IMG/VR virus record: IMGVR_UViG_3300035681_000111
Coordinates: 1-26,190 of that record
Origin: a virus
Direction: 5' to 3' (one strand)
Length of the DNA stretch: 26,190 bases
The notes under the pieces are model-generated. The model searched no databases. It was not told the DNA's origin and worked only from the letters and a program-made list of their open reading frames with translations. The first letter of the stretch is position 1; every line of letters starts with the position of its first letter. Made by a program: the position numbers and the translations under genes. Shown here one piece after another: positions 1 to 6,843 of this stretch.

Positions 1-93
1 AAGGTGGAGGATCGGCTGAACGGACTTCTGTTTTCGCGAAACGAATATCATGCACCGAGGGAGGCGCTGTCCCGCGCCCTGAAATCGCCATAG
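1..93 (+). CDS. C-terminal end of an unknown protein (partial)
   Basis: Frame 1 is open from the window edge to a TAG at 91-93, giving the last 30 residues (KVEDRLNGLL...ALKSP). The composition is that of a normal helical protein end and the codons are GC-rich like the following genes. It lies 70 bases upstream of the small terminase gene, where phages often carry a regulator or small DNA-binding protein, but nothing here identifies a family. It could also be a chance open frame. Confidence 0.4.
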   Translation, partial: KVEDRLNGLLFSRNEYHAPREALSRALKSP

Positions 94-144
94 TATTGAG
101 CGGCCGGCGTGGCGAATGTTCGTGTCGGCATGAACTGTGGGCCG

Positions 145-163
145 TTGACGCCCGGCGCGGGGC
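145..163 (+). promoter_or_regulatory. TTGAC-N14-start element before the small terminase gene
   Basis: TTGAC at 145-149 is followed by 14 GC-rich bases and then the ATG at 164. The same word at the same distance precedes seven other phage genes in this window. No Shine-Dalgarno sequence or -10 box is visible. Confidence 0.6.
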
Positions 164-775
164 ATGGACGCCATCCCACCGGACATCGCCAAGAAGCTGC
201 TCAACCGCGACTTCGCCAATCTCGTCAAACGTGTGCAGGCGGGCGGGAAGATCAACCGCACCGAGCGGGCGATGTTGCAGTCGATGGCCTCGGGCGCGGG
301 CGGCGACGGCCCGGCCTACGTGCGCAACTTCGTCGAGCTGGCGGTGGCGCTGAAGGTCAGCCGGCAGACGATCAACGGGTGGAAGAAATTCGAGGACGCG
401 CCTAAGCCCGAGGCCAACGGCCTGCATGACGTGGCCAAGTGGCGGGAGTTCATGCGGGCGCGCGGACTCAAGGGCGGCGAGGAAACCCCGGACGTTCAGC
501 AGGCGCTCAAAGCCCGGAAGCTGCTCGCCGAGGTGGAGGAGCGCGAGCTGCGGCTGGCCGTCCGCCGGGGTGACTTCGTGGCGGTGGAGCAGGTGAAAAA
601 GGAATGGATCGCCCAGATCAGCCGTGCGCGGGCGCTGCTCGAAGCCCGGCTCCTTGATGAAATGCCGCCCGTGCTTTCCGGCAAGGACGCCCACGGCATC
701 CGCGAGGAACTGGAGCGGTTCGTGATCGAATTTTACGAACTGCTGCACGGGGCTACGGACGCCGCGCGGAAATGA
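164..775 (+). CDS. Small terminase subunit (Nu1-like)
   Basis: The 203-residue product probably binds the packaging start site and brings DNA to the large terminase. A helix-turn-helix-like stretch (VALKVSRQTINGWKK, about residues 64-78) is followed by a short wing-like segment and DVAKWREFMRARG. The second half is charged and helical and ends in an acidic, aromatic tail, like oligomerising small terminases. It is immediately upstream of an unmistakable GpA-type large terminase, with ATGA overlap (772-775), so the two are translationally coupled. The ATG at 164 is chosen because the TTGAC-N14 element precedes it exactly as at other gene starts. The family call rests mostly on position and the helix-turn-helix. 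Confidence 0.8.
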   Translation: MDAIPPDIAKKLLNRDFANLVKRVQAGGKINRTERAMLQSMASGAGGDGPAYVRNFVELAVALKVSRQTINGWKKFEDAPKPEANGLHDVAKWREFMRARGLKGGEETPDVQQALKARKLLAEVEERELRLAVRRGDFVAVEQVKKEWIAQISRARALLEARLLDEMPPVLSGKDAHGIREELERFVIEFYELLHGATDAARK

Positions 776-2595
776 GCGCGTTGTTGGATGGCATTTGGCG
801 CGACGCCTGGCGTCCGCCGGATCGCTCGCCTCCGTGGCTCTGGGCGCACCGGCATATCGCGGCGATTCCGTATTCGCCGATCCCCGGGCGGTTTCGCATC
901 GAGAACTCGCCCCACATCCGCGAGCCGCTCGAAACCATTGTCGATCCCGCCGTGCGCCAGGTCTGCATCCTCGCCTCGGTGCAATCCTCCAAGACCACGG
1001 CCGCCGAGCTGGCCCTGTGCTACGTGATCGCCAATCTACCCGGCCCGACGCTCTGGCTCAACGAAACGGACGACGACGCCAAGGACCAGGCCGAGTCCCG
1101 GCTGCACAAGCTCTTCGAGGAATGCGAGCCGGTGACCCGGCTCTTCCCGCGCGACCGCCACAAGAAACGCACGGCCACGATCCACTTCGCCAACGGTATG
1201 ACGCTCTGGGTGCTGGGAGCGCACAACAAAACGAACCTGCAGCGGCGCTCGATCCGCTGGATCTTCGCCGACGAATGCTGGTCCTATCCGCAGGGCCACA
1301 TGGCCGAGGCCGAGGCGCGCGTCACCGCCTTCGGCTGGCTGGGCAAGTGCATCTGGATGAGCCAGGGCGGGGAGGAGGGCGACGATTTCGACCGCAAGTT
1401 CCAGACGACCGACATGCGCGAGTGGACCTTCGAGTGCCCGCATTGCCACACGCGCCAGCCGTGGAGTTGGGAGCAGGTCGAATGGTCCAAAACGGCCCGC
1501 GACGAAAACGGCGAATGGGATTTTGCCGAGGTGCGGCGCACGGCGGCTATGCGCTGCGTGTCGTGCAATTTCTACTTCGATGACAGCGACCGCATCAGGC
1601 GCGAGCTGAACGCCACCGGCCGTTTCGTCGCCCAGAACCCGCGCGCCGCGAAGGAAAATGTCGGTTTCCACTGGAACAGCCTCAGCACGATGAGCTGGGG
1701 CGCGCTCGCGGAGCTGTATCTGCGGGCCAAAGCCATTGCCCGCCGTGGCGACATCAGCACGCTGAAGCAGTTTTTCCAGAAACGCCTGGCCCAGCCGTGG
1801 CGCGAGTATGAGGAAGACTACAAGCTGGAGATCACACGCGGCGGCTATCGCAAAGGCGAACTGTGGGACGACGAGGCCGGCGTGAACGCGCGCGGCCAGA
1901 TTGTCGCCGCGCCCTACGAGCCGGGCGACATCGTGGCTCCTCTGCGCATCCTCACCGTGGACTGCCAGATGGATCACGTTTTCGCGGTCGTGCGCTTGTG
2001 GAGTGCGACCGGTTCGTCCCGACTAATCTGGAACGAACGCTTGCTCACCTTTGAGGACGTCGATGCATTACAAACGCGCTTCGACGTGCATCCGAGCCTC
2101 GTCTTTCTTGATGCGGGCTATGCGACCTACGACGTGTATCGCGAATGTGCCAAGCGTGGCTGGGTCGCGCTGATGGGCGACCGGCGCGCGACGTTCGTCC
2201 ACCGCACTAGGAGCGGGAAGAGCGTGCAGCGTTTCTACTCGCCCCGGCGTAAGGTCGTGCTCGGCCACAACCGGCACTGCTTCGTCCACTACTTCAGTGC
2301 GCTAAACATCAAGGACGCACTCGCGCGGGTGCGGCGCAATCAGAACCCGGAGCGCGGAGGGACGTGGGAAGTGCCCAGCGACATCGACGACGATTACCTC
2401 ACGCAGATGGAAGGCGAGCAGCGCGTGAAAAAATCAGGCAAATGGCTCTGGGAGCGTATCGGCAAGCGGCCTCAGCATTTTTTCGACTGTGAGGTCATGC
2501 AGGTGTGCGCGGCGACGATGCTCAAGCTCATCGGAGCCGAGTCGGAATTGACACCCCCGGTCGAGAGTGACCAAGGAGGAACTTCGGGCCTATAA
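772..2595 (+). CDS. Large terminase subunit, GpA family
   Basis: This is the DNA-packaging ATPase and nuclease (607 residues, close to lambda gpA). The N-terminal ATPase half has a degenerate Walker A region in ILASVQSSKTTAAEL (about residues 66-80) and a Walker B in RSIRWIFADECW. Two CxxC pairs (FECPHCHTRQ and AMRCVSCNF) form the zinc-finger insertion typical of GpA terminases. The C-terminal nuclease begins near ILTVDCQMDHVF, where the first acidic residue of the RNase H-like fold sits, and continues with VFLDAGYATYDVY. It overlaps the small subunit upstream by four bases and the HNH gene downstream by 29 bases. It should dock on the portal encoded at 12657-14102. The wide gap between terminase and portal is unusual and holds the tRNA/RtcB module. 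Confidence 0.95.
   Translation: MSALLDGIWRDAWRPPDRSPPWLWAHRHIAAIPYSPIPGRFRIENSPHIREPLETIVDPAVRQVCILASVQSSKTTAAELALCYVIANLPGPTLWLNETDDDAKDQAESRLHKLFEECEPVTRLFPRDRHKKRTATIHFANGMTLWVLGAHNKTNLQRRSIRWIFADECWSYPQGHMAEAEARVTAFGWLGKCIWMSQGGEEGDDFDRKFQTTDMREWTFECPHCHTRQPWSWEQVEWSKTARDENGEWDFAEVRRTAAMRCVSCNFYFDDSDRIRRELNATGRFVAQNPRAAKENVGFHWNSLSTMSWGALAELYLRAKAIARRGDISTLKQFFQKRLAQPWREYEEDYKLEITRGGYRKGELWDDEAGVNARGQIVAAPYEPGDIVAPLRILTVDCQMDHVFAVVRLWSATGSSRLIWNERLLTFEDVDALQTRFDVHPSLVFLDAGYATYDVYRECAKRGWVALMGDRRATFVHRTRSGKSVQRFYSPRRKVVLGHNRHCFVHYFSALNIKDALARVRRNQNPERGGTWEVPSDIDDDYLTQMEGEQRVKKSGKWLWERIGKRPQHFFDCEVMQVCAATMLKLIGAESELTPPVESDQGGTSGL
2548..2566 (+). promoter_or_regulatory. TTGAC-N14-start element inside the end of the terminase gene
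   Basis: TTGAC at 2548-2552, then 14 bases, then GTG at 2567. The element lies in the coding end of the large terminase, yet the spacing is the same as at intergenic copies, which supports GTG 2567 as the HNH start. Confidence 0.6.
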
Positions 2596-3289
2596 CCGCG
2601 AATACCACAGGCGCTGGCGCCGCAACAATCCCGAGAAGGTGCGGGCGATCAGTCGCCGCAGCAAGGAGCGCCAAAAGGCAAAGCCGACGTTTCAGAAAGC
2701 CAGTCGAGAATGGGCGCGGGAATATGCACGACGACGTAGCAAAGACCCAGCTTGGCGGACGCTCAAACGCAAGTATTCGAAGCGTTGCTATGAGCGGGCG
2801 AGGCAGAACCTCGCCAAAGTCAACAAGAGGCGGGCTGAAGCGCTTGCTTCATACTACCGGTGCAAGGGCGACCCGGTTCGAAATGCGCGCCGACTCGCGC
2901 GAATTCGCGAGTGGCACCGGAACCGCGTCAAAGAATGCCCATCCTTCGCGATCATGAGGAACTTGCGCAGTCGCCTCAAGGCGTGCCTAAAGCGATCTCG
3001 CGCGCAAAAAAGCGATCGCACCATCGAATACGTCGGCTGCTCGTTGGCCGAACTTCGTCGCCACCTTGAGCGGCAGTTTAAGTATGGCATGACGTGGGCC
3101 AACCACGGCCGTGTCTGGCACATCGACCACATCATCCCGTGCGCGAAGTTTGATCTGACCGACGAGCGCCAGCAGCGACTCTGCTTCCACTACCTCAACC
3201 TCCAGCCCCTCCGCGTTGAGGAGAATCTGCGCAAAAAGGACAAACTGCTCGCACCTGCCCAACTGCCGCTCCTGCTGCCCGCCAGTTGA
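2567..3289 (+). CDS. HNH endonuclease, phage packaging-region type
   Basis: The 240-residue protein has a long, very basic N-terminal region of short repeats (NREYHRRWRRNN, KASREWAREYARRR and similar), probably DNA-binding. The C-terminal nuclease module contains EYVGCSLAELRRHLERQF, GMTWANHG and the HNH core WHIDHIIPCAKFDL, followed by CFHYLNLQPLRVEEN. The H-I-D-H pair supplies metal-binding and catalytic histidines and the later N-L-Q-P the HNH asparagine. HNH proteins next to terminase assist cos cleavage in many phages; a homing endonuclease is the alternative, and both are inferences. Translation starts at GTG 2567, 29 bases inside the terminase gene. It ends in the TGA that also forms part of the next TTGAC element. 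Confidence 0.85.
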   Translation: MTKEELRAYNREYHRRWRRNNPEKVRAISRRSKERQKAKPTFQKASREWAREYARRRSKDPAWRTLKRKYSKRCYERARQNLAKVNKRRAEALASYYRCKGDPVRNARRLARIREWHRNRVKECPSFAIMRNLRSRLKACLKRSRAQKSDRTIEYVGCSLAELRRHLERQFKYGMTWANHGRVWHIDHIIPCAKFDLTDERQQRLCFHYLNLQPLRVEENLRKKDKLLAPAQLPLLLPAS

Positions 3290-3304
3290 CGCGGGCGGCG
3301 AGGC
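3286..3304 (+). promoter_or_regulatory. TTGAC-N14-start element before the lipoprotein gene
   Basis: TTGAC at 3286-3290 contains the stop codon of the HNH gene. It is followed by 14 bases and ATG 3305. Confidence 0.6.
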
Positions 3305-3484
3305 ATGAAGCACGATCCCCTCTTCCATTCACTCCGACTCGTCCTCGGTATTCTCCTCATCGTGGCGCTCGCGCTGATTTTCGCCGGCTGCGGTGCGCCG
3401 ATGCGCCTCGAGTATCAGAATCCAAAATACGGCGCCGGGGCCGTCGAATTCACGCTGCCGAAGAAAGGGGGCTACGCGAAATGA
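3305..3484 (+). CDS. Small lipoprotein, possible lysis (spanin-like) component
   Basis: A 59-residue protein with a short charged N-terminus (MKHDPLFHSLR), a hydrophobic stretch (LVLGILLIVALALIF, residues 12-26) and a lipobox-like IFAGC ending at Cys29. That arrangement predicts a lipid-anchored protein with a 30-residue periplasmic tail. It overlaps the peptidoglycan-binding gene by ATGA (3481-3484), so the two are coupled and probably act together at the cell envelope. An outer-membrane spanin subunit (Rz1-like) is possible, but no Rz partner or proline-rich tail is seen. A superinfection-exclusion lipoprotein is an alternative. The start is supported by the TTGAC-N14 element. Confidence 0.7.
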   Translation: MKHDPLFHSLRLVLGILLIVALALIFAGCGAPMRLEYQNPKYGAGAVEFTLPKKGGYAK

Positions 3485-4098
3485 ATCTCGATGCCACCAT
3501 TCGTGCCGTGCAGGCCAAAGTCGGCGTAACCGTTGACGGCAAGGCCGGTCCAAAAACGTGGGACGCCATCCACCTCGCGATCATCGGCGAACGACCACCG
3601 GCTGATGCGCGCGTGCTCCTGCCCTCGGAACCGGAGTGGCGTTTTCTCAAAGTCTATCGTGAAGGCGACGACATCGTTGTGCCGGACGCCATTGCTACCG
3701 TTTTCGGCTGGGACACGGCGCTCGGGGTTCGCGACCCGGATGACAATGGCGAGTGCTCCAGCGGCAAGAGCACGAAGGACCATCCCGGGCTGATGGGCTG
3801 CGCCCTGCCGGTGAGCGAGGCACGCCGGTCCACGCGCGGCTCCGCATTTCCGAAAGTGCCGGGGCTCCCGTGGCTCACCAAGGTCGCGGTCACGCGCGGC
3901 GGCAAAACCATCACGGTCGAACTGGTCGATAACGGCCCATCGGCACCGCCGCCGAATGATCCCGAGCCCGCCGGCATCGACCTGACGCCCGCCGCGTGCC
4001 TCGCGCTCGGTTCGTCGCTTGAAGACATCCGGTGCAACCGGGTCGCGTTCAAAGTCAGCTTTCGCCTGCCCGGCGCGGGCCGCTACGTCCGGGGATGA
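3481..4098 (+). CDS. Peptidoglycan-binding protein with RlpA-like double-psi beta-barrel
   Basis: The 205-residue product starts with a peptidoglycan-binding type 1 repeat (TIRAVQAKVGVTVDGKAGPKTWDAI, in pieces over residues 4-30; key words VTVDGKAGPKTW). The C-terminal half contains LVDNGPSAPPPND and GIDLTPAACLALG (about residues 154-182). This matches the double-psi barrel signature of RlpA and expansin-like proteins, where an aspartate and a conserved DL-T/S-PAA segment lie in the barrel. A cell-wall lytic or wall-binding role in host lysis is likely. No N-terminal signal peptide is visible, so export would need a holin or other help. It sits between the lipoprotein and the glycosyltransferase, with ATGA overlaps on both sides. 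Catalytic activity is not shown by sequence alone. Confidence 0.7.
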   Translation: MNLDATIRAVQAKVGVTVDGKAGPKTWDAIHLAIIGERPPADARVLLPSEPEWRFLKVYREGDDIVVPDAIATVFGWDTALGVRDPDDNGECSSGKSTKDHPGLMGCALPVSEARRSTRGSAFPKVPGLPWLTKVAVTRGGKTITVELVDNGPSAPPPNDPEPAGIDLTPAACLALGSSLEDIRCNRVAFKVSFRLPGAGRYVRG

Positions 4099-4835
4099 AC
4101 CCCTACGCCCTGCCTCACGGGCCGGAATCCCTCCGGCTGGAAGCCGTCACCGCGTGCGTCGGATTCGACGATCTGCTCGATGCCACCCTCGCGCTGAATC
4201 ATCCGCATCTCGACACGATGATCGTCGTGACCAGCCACGACGACCGTCGTACCCAGGCCGTCGCGCACAAGCACGGAGCCACCTGCGTCCAGACCGATCT
4301 GTTCAAAAAGAACGGGCGCACCTTCAACAAGGGCGCGGCCATCAACGCGGGCCTGAGCCGGTTCCAGTATCATGGCTGGCGGCTGCATCTCGATGCCGAC
4401 ATCGCGCTGCCCGACAACTTCCGCCGCCTGCTCTTCAACCACACGCATCTCGATCCAACCTGCATCTACGGTGCGGACCGGTGCGACGTGATCGGCCACG
4501 AGGAACTGCGTGCGACCCGCGCCCGCGATCCGCAGCACGCCTGCGGCGCGTTCATCTCGCCGCAGCACCATCGCCCGCTCTCCCCGCGCTACGTCGATGC
4601 GCTGCGCGGCTACGTGCCCATCGGGTTCTTCCAACTCTGGCACGCGCACGCCCAGAAGCCCTACCCATATTCGCTCGGCACGGCGGCGCACGACGACGTG
4701 ATGTTCGCCGAGCAATGGGCCACCGAGCACCGCCGCCATCTGCCCACGGTCATCTGCCACCATCTCTGCGCACGGGCACCAACGCTTGGCGAAAACTGGG
4801 AGGGCCATCGCCGACAGCCGCGCCTGAATAAATGA
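4095..4835 (+). CDS. Glycosyltransferase, GT-A fold (GT2-like)
   Basis: The 246-residue protein reads like a small GT-A glycosyltransferase. It has an early nucleotide-sugar-binding strand (TMIVVTSHDDRRTQ, about residues 36-49), NKGAAINAGL, and a metal-binding DxD in LHLDADIALPDNF. A later AHDDVMFAEQW may hold the catalytic base region. GT-A enzymes move a sugar from a nucleotide donor; phage versions glycosylate phage DNA, virion proteins or host surface sugars. The acceptor here is unknown. It overlaps the previous gene by ATGA. A second GT-like gene lies in the tail region (24471-25322). Confidence 0.8.
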   Translation: MNPYALPHGPESLRLEAVTACVGFDDLLDATLALNHPHLDTMIVVTSHDDRRTQAVAHKHGATCVQTDLFKKNGRTFNKGAAINAGLSRFQYHGWRLHLDADIALPDNFRRLLFNHTHLDPTCIYGADRCDVIGHEELRATRARDPQHACGAFISPQHHRPLSPRYVDALRGYVPIGFFQLWHAHAQKPYPYSLGTAAHDDVMFAEQWATEHRRHLPTVICHHLCARAPTLGENWEGHRRQPRLNK

Positions 4836-4881
4836 ACTTTCGCAAAAACGCCTGAAACTCCCAAGCCATTCGGGTGTTAGC

Positions 4882-4968
4882 GGCTGAGTAAGTCTGTGTT
4901 CATCAAAGAATCTTACCAACTATTCAAACTTTCCTGTTGACTCGCAGAGAACACTGACTTACTGAGCC
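4882..4968. repeat. 20-base near-perfect inverted repeat around a 47-base centre
   Basis: Left arm 4882-4901 (GGCTGAGTAAGTCTGTGTTC) and right arm 4949-4968 are reverse complements with two mismatches. The centre is AT-richer. The size suits a miniature transposon remnant or a long stem in a transcript; no target-site duplication is evident at the ends. Confidence 0.65.
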
Positions 4969-5065
4969 ATACCTTCATCACCAATGAACTCGTTAAGAAC
5001 ATATTCAAGGCACTCGCAAGCAACCGCATGGTTGCGTTGCGCGGGTATGTTCCTGCGTATTGGCA

Positions 5066-5081
5066 AACCCGGATCCGGGTT
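5066..5081. repeat. 16-base perfect palindrome
   Basis: AACCCGGATCCGGGTT reads the same on both strands. It could be a protein-binding operator or a compact hairpin in RNA. Confidence 0.5.
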
Positions 5082-5169
5082 CGGCGTCACGCAGCCGAGT
5101 TCCGCAAACGAAGACCATACCAAGGAGGCAGGCAGGTAGTTCACGATCCAACAGATCATCGATTTTCGA

Positions 5170-5202
5170 GAACCCTGCTCGCCTGATAAGCAAGCAGGGT
5201 TC
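5170..5202 (+). terminator. Ten-pair hairpin, possible terminator
   Basis: GAACCCTGCT (5170-5179) pairs with AGCAGGGTTC (5193-5202) around a 13-base loop, followed by TTCGTTTCC. The T-run is interrupted, so a processing or structural hairpin is equally possible. Confidence 0.4.
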
Positions 5203-5641
5203 TTCGTTTCCGGGTGACTCACCACTTTTCCAAACCGCGGCCAGACGGCCGCACAAACCAAAAGCAACCATACTGATCGACCAACACATTTGAACCACAA
5301 CGTGGGCGATAAAAGCCCCGCCGCCAGCTGTAACTGACGACGGGGCGGAATCGGTCACCAATCCAGATAAGTCCCTAGCGGAGACGCCTGTGAGTTAGTA
5401 ACCGCACAAACGGTGGCAGCTCACGGAGTAACTGTCAAGCCAGTCAATCTTACGATGACTAGCTAGCGGGTCTGTATTGTCTGATTCCTCGCCCTGACTT
5501 TTCCAGTCCAGAGGCTTCGCATGACTATCCATCATGCATCGGGAGGTGTGCCTGAAACACCGAAACAACCGCCGTGAAATCATCCTGCGGGTGCGAACTC
5601 AAGTTCCGAGTTGGCAGCGGTGTTTGTTCTTTTTGTCGTAT

Positions 5642-5669
5642 GCGGCGCGGGTGTCACAACCCGCGCCGC
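5642..5669 (+). other. Strong hairpin at the entrance to the tRNA array
   Basis: GCGGCGCGGGT (5642-5652) pairs perfectly with 5659-5669 around the loop GTCACA. It is followed by CCCATTTG, resembling the CCATTTC that follows most tRNAs in the array. A 5' boundary or processing signal of a long tRNA transcript is plausible; a terminator is less likely as no proper T-run follows. Confidence 0.6.
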
Positions 5670-5675
5670 CCATTT

Positions 5676-5749
5676 GCGGTCATCGTCCAAGAGCAGGATG
5701 CCTGAATGCCAATCAGGCGATGCCGGTGCAATTCCGGCTGACCGCACCA
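5676..5749 (+). tRNA. tRNA-Gly (GCC), altered elbow
   Basis: Acceptor GCGGTCA/TGACCGC, anticodon loop ATGCCAA (GCC at 5708-5710), discriminator A, encoded CCA. D-loop AAGAGCA carries AG instead of GG. T-loop is TGCAATT with G55 instead of T55. Confidence 0.85.
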
Positions 5750-5767
5750 CTTTCAAATACCCACAAC

Positions 5768-5841
5768 ACGGCGGGCGCCAGCTTGCGCAGCTTGGTCTCC
5801 AAAACCTTGCGGGCTCGGGGCAGCACCGAGACGCCGTGCCA
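5768..5841 (+). tRNA. tRNA-Trp (CCA), altered elbow
   Basis: Acceptor is six good pairs plus a G-A (or seven if started at 5767). Loop CTCCAAA gives anticodon CCA at 5799-5801, but the anticodon stem has T-T mismatches. T-loop GGCAGCA, D-loop CAGCTT, discriminator G, encoded CCA. The weak stem makes this the least tidy fold among the named isotypes. Confidence 0.7.
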
Positions 5842-5852
5842 TTTCTTCAAAT

Positions 5853-5925
5853 CGCGGGGGAGCCAGGTGGGAAGGCAGCGGCCTCATAAGCCGTCAATGA
5901 GCGGGTTCGATTCCCGCCCCCGCCA
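5853..5925 (+). tRNA. tRNA-Met (CAT), initiator-like, canonical elbow
   Basis: C1 faces C72 as a mismatch, a hallmark of initiator tRNA, above six pairs GCGGGG/CCCCGC. Anticodon CAT at 5885-5887 lies on a GC-rich stem. It keeps GG in the D-loop (AGGTGGGAA) and a normal T-loop TTCGATT. CCA is not encoded (TCA follows). It is one of only three canonical-elbow tRNAs here. Confidence 0.85.
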
Positions 5926-5935
5926 TCAATTTCAT

Positions 5936-6010
5936 GGGCCGCTCGACCATTCAGGAGGTCACTCGCCTCGCAAGCGGGAGAGCACGGTGCAAAGCCGTGG
6001 CGGTCCACCA
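5936..6010 (+). tRNA. tRNA-Ala (CGC), altered elbow
   Basis: Acceptor GGGCCGC pairs with GCGGTCC (one G-T). Anticodon CGC at 5969-5971 in loop CTCGCAA. D-loop ATTCAGGA has AG; T-loop TGCAAAG has G55. Discriminator A and CCA are encoded. Confidence 0.85.
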
Positions 6011-6019
6011 TTTCAAAAT

Positions 6020-6091
6020 CGCGGGAAGGTTGAGAACCAGAGGAGTCTCATAAGCTCCCCTATCGTGGTGCGACTCCACGTCCCGCAACCA
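6020..6091 (+). tRNA. tRNA-Met (CAT), initiator-like, altered elbow
   Basis: C1 faces A72, the same mismatch as E. coli initiator tRNA, and the end reads CGCAACCA. Anticodon CAT at 6049-6051. The D-arm is very short (GGT TGAGA ACC) and the T-loop is TGCGACT with G55. It is a second initiator-like tRNA, this time with the array's altered elbow. Confidence 0.8.
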
Positions 6092-6095
6092 TCTC

Positions 6096-6184
6096 GGGTT
6101 GGTAGCCGCGTAAAGATCGCGAGCCGCCTGTAAAGCGGATGTCCAGCCGGACCAGCGTCGGAGCGTTACCGACACAACCCACCA
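6096..6184 (+). tRNA. tRNA-Tyr (GTA), class II, altered elbow
   Basis: Acceptor GGGTTGG pairs with ACAACCC (last pair G-A). Anticodon GTA at 6130-6132. A long variable arm (GTCC/GGAC) is as expected for bacterial Tyr. D-loop contains AAAG and T-loop is AGCGTTA. Discriminator A, CCA encoded. Confidence 0.85.
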
Positions 6185-6189
6185 TCCTT

Positions 6190-6266
6190 GGCCTGTTAGC
6201 TCAGCTACGAAGAGCAGCCGCCTGTCGAGCGGAAGGTCGCGGGAGCAATGCCCGCACAGGCCGCCA
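6190..6266 (+). tRNA. tRNA-Asp (GTC), altered elbow
   Basis: Acceptor GGCCTGT/ACAGGCC, anticodon GTC at 6224-6226, discriminator G as usual for Asp, CCA encoded. T-loop AGCAATG. D-loop AGCTACGAA has CG where most others have AG. Confidence 0.85.
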
Positions 6267-6276
6267 TTTTCAATAT

Positions 6277-6351
6277 CGCGCGCGAGGGAGACAGCAACCC
6301 GCCTCGCTTGGGACGAGGAGACACTCGGGGCAGCACCGAGGCGCGCGACCA
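6277..6351 (+). tRNA. tRNA-Pro (TGG), altered elbow
   Basis: Perfect acceptor CGCGCGC/GCGCGCG with the C1-G72 typical of Pro. Anticodon TGG at 6309-6311, D-loop AGACAGCAA, T-loop GGCAGCA, A73 and encoded CCA. Confidence 0.85.
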
Positions 6352-6361
6352 TTTCATTGAA

Positions 6362-6436
6362 GCTCCCGTGGCCGAGCAGACCACAGGCATCCGCCTTCTA
6401 AACGGAACGACGCAGGTGCAATTCCTGCCGGGAGCA
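6362..6436 (+). tRNA. tRNA-Arg (TCT), altered elbow
   Basis: Acceptor GCTCCCG/CGGGAGC, anticodon TCT at 6397-6399 (stem has a C-A at its top), large D-loop with CAG, T-loop TGCAATT. Discriminator A; CCA is not encoded. Confidence 0.8.
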
Positions 6437-6504
6437 AATTGCCGCTCCGGCGGCTATGCGGAATGCGCTCCGCGGTTTTCGGTGAGCGCTTTCGCGCGAA
6501 GCAT
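6437..6504 (+). other. Structured spacer within the array
   Basis: This 68-base gap is longer than the usual 5-15 bases. It holds nested inverted repeats, including GCGGA/TCCGC and GGAATGC pairing with GCATTCC, the latter running into the start of tRNA-Asn. No cloverleaf fits. It may be a decayed tRNA or a processing element. Confidence 0.4.
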
Positions 6505-6579
6505 TCCTCTCAACGCACAGAGTGTGCGGCCCGCCTGTTAAGCGGTGTGAGCTTGGTGCGATGCCAAGGGGAGGAGCCA
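6505..6579 (+). tRNA. tRNA-Asn (GTT), altered elbow
   Basis: Acceptor TCCTCTC/GGGAGGA, anticodon GTT at 6537-6539, discriminator G, CCA encoded. The D-loop is only AGAGT; T-loop TGCGATG. Confidence 0.85.
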
Positions 6580-6589
6580 TTTCACAAAC

Positions 6590-6674
6590 GGAGCGCGTCC
6601 GGCTGGCCGAGGACGCTGTCTTGAAAACAGTCGCACCAGCAATGGTGTCCAAGGTTCGAGTCCTTGGCGCTCCG
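6590..6674 (+). tRNA. tRNA-Ser (TGA), class II, canonical elbow
   Basis: Acceptor GGAGCGC/GCGCTCC, anticodon TGA at 6622-6624, long variable arm CACC/GGTG. The T-loop is the normal TTCGAGT and the D-arm resembles ordinary serine tRNA with GG. Discriminator G; CCA is not encoded. It is one of three canonical tRNAs in the array. Confidence 0.9.
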
Positions 6675-6684
6675 CTTTTCTCAC

Positions 6685-6759
6685 GTCCCTGTAGCTCAAC
6701 AGACTTAGAGCGATCCTCTCCTAAAGGATCAGATGCGAGTGCAACTCTCGCCAGGGATA
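6685..6759 (+). tRNA. tRNA-Arg (CCT), altered elbow
   Basis: Acceptor GTCCCTG pairs with CAGGGAT, with G1-T72 wobble. Anticodon CCT at 6720-6722, D-loop AACAGACTTA, T-loop TGCAACT. Discriminator A, no encoded CCA. Confidence 0.85.
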
Positions 6760-6761
6760 AC

Positions 6762-6835
6762 GCCCGCATGGTGCAATAGCAGCACGCTTGGTTCTCAACC
6801 AGGAAACCCCGGAGCATTACCGGGTGCGGGTGCCA
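6762..6835 (+). tRNA. tRNA-Glu (CTC), altered elbow
   Basis: Acceptor GCCCGCA/TGCGGGT with G1-T72, anticodon CTC at 6794-6796, G73 and CCA encoded. D-loop AATAGCA, T-loop AGCATTA. Confidence 0.85.
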
Positions 6836-6843
6836 CCTTCATT

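Larger units (their letters stand above)
4836..5641. other. Intergenic region of about 800 bases, no convincing gene, many hairpins
   Basis: Short open frames here lack family features and shift between frames. Composition is less GC-rich than the flanking genes. Structure seen: a 20-base inverted repeat (4882-4968), a perfect palindrome (5066-5081), a 10-pair hairpin (5170-5202), GCGGCC/GGCCGC (5237-5252) and GCCCCG/CGGGGC (5315-5346). The region leads directly into the tRNA array and could hold its promoter, leader or an unrecognised RNA. Confidence 0.5.

Noticed and set aside
1036-1977. Reverse-strand frame of 313 residues inside the large terminase gene
   Set aside because: Antisense shadow; the terminase motifs occupy the plus strand throughout.
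4937-4965. TTGACT with TACTGA 17 bases later as a promoter for the array
   Set aside because: The -10 match is poor (two of six) and the sites overlap the inverted repeat; not enough to call.
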